Positions 60,097 through 64,000 of a stretch of DNA of 64,000 nt are shown in pieces. Made by a program: the position numbers and the translations under genes. The notes below the pieces were generated by a model. That model searched no databases. It was not told the DNA's origin and saw only the letters and a list, made by a program, of their open reading frames with translations. The stretch is from Asticcacaulis excentricus CB 48. GTDB taxonomy: Bacteria; Pseudomonadota; Alphaproteobacteria; Caulobacterales; Caulobacteraceae. The stretch's first letter is position 1, and the number at the start of each line of letters is the position of its first letter. Location: contig NC_014816.1 in the NCBI RefSeq assembly GCF_000175215.2, positions 1,051,001-1,115,000 on the forward strand. The letters run 5' to 3'.

Positions 60097-60802
60097 GGAC
60101 CTGCCCAACATCAGCCCGGCCTGCTTCCGGCCGACGGACCTGCAAGCGCTGGTGCCGGCGAGGCGTTCGGCGCATCCGCCGCGCATTCTACTGCTTTACG
60201 GCTCTGTACGTCAGCGGTCGTTCAGCCGTCTGGCGACGTTTGAAGCTGAACGCATACTCCAGGCGCTGGGATGCGAGACGCGAGTCTACAATCCTTCGGG
60301 CTTACCCTTACCCGATGACGCAGACCCGTCGCATCCTAAGGTGCAGGAACTTCGCGAGCTGGTGCAGTGGTCGGAAGGCATGGTTTGGTGCTCGCCCGAA
60401 CGCCACGGCGCCATGACCGGCATCATGAAGTCCCAGATTGACTGGATTCCACTATCGCTGGGATCGGTGCGCCCGACCCAAGGCAAAACACTGGCAGTAA
60501 TGCAAGTGTCTGGCGGGTCTCAGTCCTACAACGCCGTCAATCAGCTCCGCGTGCTTGGTCGCTGGATGCGACTGATTACCATCCCGAACCAGTCGTCTGT
60601 GGCCAAGGCGTATCAGGAGTTCGATGAGAGCGACCGCATGAAGCCGTCGGTCTATTACGACCGCATCGTCGATGTGATGGAAGAACTGGTGAAGTTCACC
60701 CTGCTGACGCGCGACGCGGCCGACTACCTTGTGGACCGATACTCAGAGCGCAAGGAAAGTGCGGAAGCCGCAAGCCAGCGCGTCAATCTGGCGTCTATCT
60801 GA
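60089..60802 (+). CDS. arsH: NADPH-dependent FMN reductase ArsH
   Basis: About 237 residues with the flavodoxin-like FMN site LLLYGSVRQRSFSR near 34-47 and the ArsH block SPERHGAMTGIMKSQIDWIP. ArsH oxidises trivalent organoarsenicals and reduces quinones. The start is a GTG at 60089 with GGAGGG 5 nt upstream; an ATG at 60074 is an in-frame alternative. It overlaps the end of arsC. Last gene of the operon. Confidence 0.92.
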   Translation: MSEDLPNISPACFRPTDLQALVPARRSAHPPRILLLYGSVRQRSFSRLATFEAERILQALGCETRVYNPSGLPLPDDADPSHPKVQELRELVQWSEGMVWCSPERHGAMTGIMKSQIDWIPLSLGSVRPTQGKTLAVMQVSGGSQSYNAVNQLRVLGRWMRLITIPNQSSVAKAYQEFDESDRMKPSVYYDRIVDVMEELVKFTLLTRDAADYLVDRYSERKESAEAASQRVNLASI

Positions 60803-60804
60803 AG

Positions 60805-61506
60805 TCAGAAAAGCTCCGCCTGCGGTGGCAGTGCTTCAGCGATCTGATCCTCGTTCACGTCATCCTTCTTCGGACCCGTCTTGACGACGGTCAGGCTCCC
60901 ATCGGGCAGCGGACGTTGCAGATGCTGGGCCTCGGCCCATGGGGCATGCAACCAGATATCAAGTTCCTCGTCCGTGGTCAGGATGGCGGGCATGGCCTTG
61001 GGGTGCACGGCCTTGACCTCCGCATTGGCATCTGTGGTCAGGAAGGCAAAAAGATTGTTGGTGCTCTCGCCTTCCTTCACCTTCCGAACTGACGTCCACT
61101 GCGGCACCCAGACGCCGGCGAAGAAGGCTTGAGGTCGGGTGTCGTCGAAGGCGAACCAGGTGTTGACCTTGGAGCCATCTGCCTGGTTCGGTTCGCAAAA
61201 ACTGGTGAAGGGGACGAGGCACCGATTGTCTGTGTCCAGCCAGCGGCGCCAATGGGGCGAAGCGGTGTTGCGGACGTTGGTGACGCCGCCGTCCGCGTTT
61301 TTACCTTGAAGCGCGAAGGCCGGCGAGGGCAGACCCCACCGTGCCATCACCAGCTCGCGGCCGCCGGTGCCATTGCGAACAACGGGAGCCATATAATCCG
61401 GGAAGATGCCTGGTAGGTAAGGCAGGTTGCCAGTCTTATCGATCATTGCCTTCGCTGCGGCTCGAATGCCTTCAGCTGCCTTGGTCTGGCTATATAAGTT
61501 GCACAC
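60805..61506 (-). CDS. SRAP-family DNA-repair protein (YedK/HMCES type)
   Basis: A 233-residue SRAP domain. It begins Met-Cys-Asn from a GTG start at 61506; removal of Met exposes C2, which crosslinks abasic sites in single-stranded DNA. Other active-site parts are NVRNTA near 77-82, RCLVPFTSFCEP near 95-106 and a late HPKAMPAIL histidine. It protects abasic sites at replication forks. It converges with arsH with a 2-bp gap. No LexA-type site was noticed upstream. Confidence 0.93.
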   Translation of the reverse strand: MCNLYSQTKAAEGIRAAAKAMIDKTGNLPYLPGIFPDYMAPVVRNGTGGRELVMARWGLPSPAFALQGKNADGGVTNVRNTASPHWRRWLDTDNRCLVPFTSFCEPNQADGSKVNTWFAFDDTRPQAFFAGVWVPQWTSVRKVKEGESTNNLFAFLTTDANAEVKAVHPKAMPAILTTDEELDIWLHAPWAEAQHLQRPLPDGSLTVVKTGPKKDDVNEDQIAEALPPQAELF

Positions 61507-61753
61507 GTGCGCCTCCCTATCGGGCGATCATCTCCGAAGATCAATGTGTGCGCAAGCCGAGCATTAATGCGTCGAAAACCGGTCGCTTGGGGGTGTGGAA
61601 AAGGGGCTTGTCGGTTGGATCGCAATCAGACAAGAGATTACACATCGGTCGTTATTCCTGTGGGCCGTTCAATGAAACCCGATATCGGCATCTTGCCAAG
61701 GGTTTTGCCGGCGTGGCACCTCACCGCTCTCACTATAAGATCGGAAGGATGAT

Positions 61754-62116
61754 ATGAGCCTCAACCCCGAAGGCTTGCACCTCTATCATGACTGTCTGGT
61801 CGCGATGATCAACACCTTGCGAGACCTGCCGCAACCACTCGTCAAAGGTCGCGCCTGTGCGCTCGGCACCCTGACCTCTATGCAGCGCCGCATCGAAAAG
61901 CTGATCAGAGACTGGGAGACGCGGGCCATGACCGAGGTCGATAGAAAGGACGTCTCGCGCGATGGCGCGATCCTGCACATGCTGCGCGATGACAAATGGG
62001 TCTATGGCGATTTTGACGGTATCGCGTTTAATCTGCCGCAGGCAGGCGACGGCCTGACCTTTGTTGAGGCTATGACGACGCTCGAAGCAGTCCAGTCATC
62101 CGCCGTTTCGAGTTAG
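61754..62116 (+). CDS. Small soluble protein of unknown function
   Basis: A 120-residue acidic protein without signal or membrane segment. It is helical in the first half (HDCLVAMINTLRDLPQPL, TLTSMQRRIEKLIRDWETRA) and ends in a segment with DDKWVYGDFDGIAFNLP. No family recognised. The 247 bp between the SRAP start and this gene hold no convincing gene. Confidence 0.6.
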   Translation: MSLNPEGLHLYHDCLVAMINTLRDLPQPLVKGRACALGTLTSMQRRIEKLIRDWETRAMTEVDRKDVSRDGAILHMLRDDKWVYGDFDGIAFNLPQAGDGLTFVEAMTTLEAVQSSAVSS

Positions 62117-62185
62117 CGAACCTGAAAATCGCTGGACGGTAATGAAACCCTGCCGATAAATGAGCAAATGCAAATGGAGCCCGTC

Positions 62186-63241
62186 ATGACCCCGAGATCT
62201 ACCCCTTGGCTGCTAAGCGGCCTGTTTAGCCTTGTCGTCGCGGGCGGCGCTGCCGCGCAGACGGCCGACCCGCGCCTGACCGTAATGACCTACAACGTCG
62301 AGAATTTCTTTGACGCCGAAGACGATCCCCGGATGCCTAATGGCTCGAGCAACGAGGTTGTAAATACGCCGGCATGGGTGTCGGCCAAGGCCACAAACGT
62401 CGCGCGCGTCATCGAGCGCTTTGACTTCGGGCGAGGCCCGGACGTGCTCGTTCTGACCGAGGTGGAAAGCCAGGCGAGCCTTGAGGCGATCAAAGGCGCA
62501 CTGAATAACACCGGTGCCGCCTATGTGACGGCGGTGCTATTGGATGCTGATCCGAACCGTCCAGCCCCGAAGCCCGATCAGCGCGGGATCAAGGTTGCAC
62601 TTCTGTCCAAACTGCCTCTGGCCAATGGCTTTACGCCTAAGTCCTTCCCGGTGGATCTGACCAGGACGTCGGACTGCAAAAGCCGCGATGGTTCAGCCGG
62701 TACGACCCGCGATCTTCTGCAGGTCGATCTTGCTCTGCCCGACGGCAAGACCCTGACGATCTTTGGCGGACATCTGCCGTCGGGCGGCAATCCACGCATT
62801 TGCCGTGAAATCGCGGCGCAGACGATAGCGACACTGGCCACTAAGCTTCCGCAGAGCCACGTTATCCTTGCGGCTGGTGACTTCAATTTTAACTGCGCGC
62901 CGGACGAACGCAAAGGGCTTGCGGCCGCCTTCACCGGCTGGGTGTTACCAGCTCAGCTTGATAATGCCTGCCGGGGGAACGGCAGCCAGTTCTATGGCCG
63001 CGAAAAGACCTGGTCCTATCTCGACGTCATCACCCAGAAAGCCAGCGGGGCGAGCCAGGCCTGGGCGATTGACCCGAAAAGCTTCCGCACGGTTCTGACC
63101 GACAATGAACAATTGCAGTGGGACGATCGCGATCAGGTCATGCGACCGAAGGCCTTCCGCTTCAATGCCGAGACCGGCAAAGGGTCTGGCACCTCTGACC
63201 ATTGGCCGATTGCCATTGATCTTGTTCGGGGAGGGAAGTGA
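62186..63241 (+). CDS. Exported endonuclease/exonuclease/phosphatase (EEP) family enzyme
   Basis: A 351-residue protein with signal peptide (ends AGGAAAQ). EEP catalytic blocks are VMTYNVENFF near 34-43, VLTEVES near 88-94, GGHLPSGG near 195-202, AGDFNFN near 231-237 and SDHWPIAIDL at the end with the catalytic histidine. It is a Mg-dependent hydrolase in the periplasm or secreted; DNA, RNA or phosphoester substrate unknown. GGAG lies 7 nt before the ATG. It is coupled to the next gene. Confidence 0.88.
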   Translation: MTPRSTPWLLSGLFSLVVAGGAAAQTADPRLTVMTYNVENFFDAEDDPRMPNGSSNEVVNTPAWVSAKATNVARVIERFDFGRGPDVLVLTEVESQASLEAIKGALNNTGAAYVTAVLLDADPNRPAPKPDQRGIKVALLSKLPLANGFTPKSFPVDLTRTSDCKSRDGSAGTTRDLLQVDLALPDGKTLTIFGGHLPSGGNPRICREIAAQTIATLATKLPQSHVILAAGDFNFNCAPDERKGLAAAFTGWVLPAQLDNACRGNGSQFYGREKTWSYLDVITQKASGASQAWAIDPKSFRTVLTDNEQLQWDDRDQVMRPKAFRFNAETGKGSGTSDHWPIAIDLVRGGK

Positions 63242-63621
63242 TGACCGAAACCACACTGCTTGCGTTTCTGGCAGGGCTTATTGCGGGCGCGGTCCTGACC
63301 TACCTGATCGGCGTAAAGAGGCGCGACGCGCCTGCCGAGGCCCTGCGCAACCCCTCTAAGTATAAGCGCGCTGACCCGGAGGTTGCGCGTACGCTCGATG
63401 AGCATGATCGCGACCTGGCCGCAACGGATCCGCGTTGGGTCGAAGGCGAGGTGGGCGAGCTTGCCACCTTCACCTACGCCGATCGCGACGGGGTAGTCAC
63501 CGAGCGTCGCGTGTCCAACTGGCGCAGCCTTGGTGCCTACATCGAAGGCGTCTGCGTTAATCGCCAGGAAGAACGTACGTTTCGCAAGGATCGCATCACC
63601 GGCTGGTCTGTGCAGCCCTAA
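63241..63621 (+). CDS. Single-pass membrane protein of unknown function
   Basis: About 126 residues. One N-terminal helix (~4-24), a charged middle, and a C-terminal module with TFTYADRDGVVTERRVSNW and CVNRQEERTFRKDRITGW. That last part resembles the short WYL-like beta module found in several bacterial proteins, but the match is weak. The ATG at 63241 overlaps the stop of the nuclease gene and has GGGGAGG 6 nt upstream, so the two are likely a unit. Confidence 0.6.
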   Translation: MTETTLLAFLAGLIAGAVLTYLIGVKRRDAPAEALRNPSKYKRADPEVARTLDEHDRDLAATDPRWVEGEVGELATFTYADRDGVVTERRVSNWRSLGAYIEGVCVNRQEERTFRKDRITGWSVQP

Positions 63622-64000
63622 TCTGAGGTGCAGGGCGTAAGCGTGAGGCCGTTTTATCTTACAGTGGAATGGCAAAACCAAACCAGTCGGCATGCGCAAG
63701 CAGGTCATAGTGTTTGGCCCCTCTGCCGTGTGTATGATGACGATCATCAGGGATGATCGTCAGTCCGCAAAACACGTTCAGCGACAGATCGCGGGGCGGC
63801 GCCGGGCCTTGCGTTCGCTTCCAGCTGTGTCAGCACTGTCTTCAGCAGGGCGGGAAACGGGGGCGTGCGCAGCAAGGTCCGGCGACGGAGGCAAGGGCCT
63901 CACAAGATTTTCTGGCACGCTTCCATTCGTGGCGTTATCCGCAATCTATTCGTTTTGACCAAAGGGCCGTGCGAAGATAAACGCTGCCCCTGACCGGTCA
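63622..64000. other. Window end with no supported gene; contains a perfect palindrome
   Basis: No frame here shows a known motif or a good ribosome-binding site. The only structure seen is TGACGATCATC-AGG-GATGATCGTCA at 63738-63762, an exact 11-bp inverted repeat with a 3-bp centre. It could be a regulatory site for a gene beyond the window. Confidence 0.4.

Overview
The window is GC-rich and densely packed. The gene content fits an alphaproteobacterium of the Caulobacterales, probably close to Asticcacaulis: COG0523 and DUF3299 zinc genes, many TonB receptors, a RegB/RegA-type pair, a methylcitrate cycle and a GH27 galactosidase. That placement is inferred from gene content only. No rRNA, CRISPR array or complete mobile element was seen. 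One tRNA (Lys, CTT) lies at 25992-26067.

Layout. 1-16.7 kb is general metabolism: a cut-off XRE regulator, an SDR, a glutaredoxin-MauE fusion, thiC under a TPP riboswitch, an AIM24-like protein, an M50 protease, two tandem soluble chemoreceptor-like proteins, a puuA-puuB pair, an MscS channel, an RNA methyltransferase and an alpha-galactosidase. 16.7-23.4 kb holds a WYL regulator divergent from a thiolase-prpB-prpC-prpD operon for propionyl-CoA. 23.5-26.7 kb has a DUF4142 lipoprotein, a hybrid histidine kinase, tRNA-Lys and about 600 bp without a recognisable gene.

26.7-38 kb looks like a zinc-starvation island. A COG0523 GTPase, an ABC ATPase, an FtsX-type permease and a DUF3299 protein form one operon. 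Divergent from it are MerC and PhoD. Then come a TonB receptor and a divergent ABC-2 operon. Both divergent promoters carry a TGTTA-N5-ATAAC-type palindrome resembling alphaproteobacterial Zur boxes.

38-56 kb is the most interesting part, a probable copper acquisition or homeostasis locus. It contains three TonB receptors, two PepSY membrane proteins, MbnP and MbnH, CopC, a CopD-PCuAC fusion, an exported Fe/Mn superoxide dismutase, and a RegB/RegA-like two-component system whose kinase has a His-rich loop and the quinone-type GGTSNPF motif. A palindrome GGACA-N3-TGTCC occurs in perfect form at 38090, 44364, 44502, 50417 and 52357, and in degenerate form at 42859-42903. Nearly all copies lie 57-85 bp before a start codon of this cluster. 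I read this as an undescribed local regulon in which the two-component system may act, with MbnP/MbnH, CopC and PCuAC indicating copper as the metal. No methanobactin biosynthesis genes were found.

56-64 kb is a patchwork: a 5'-truncated DUF1593 gene abutting a decayed IS110 transposase, an arsR-aqpS-arsC-arsH operon with an operator overlapping the arsR start codon, then an SRAP protein, an exported EEP-family nuclease/phosphatase and small unknowns.
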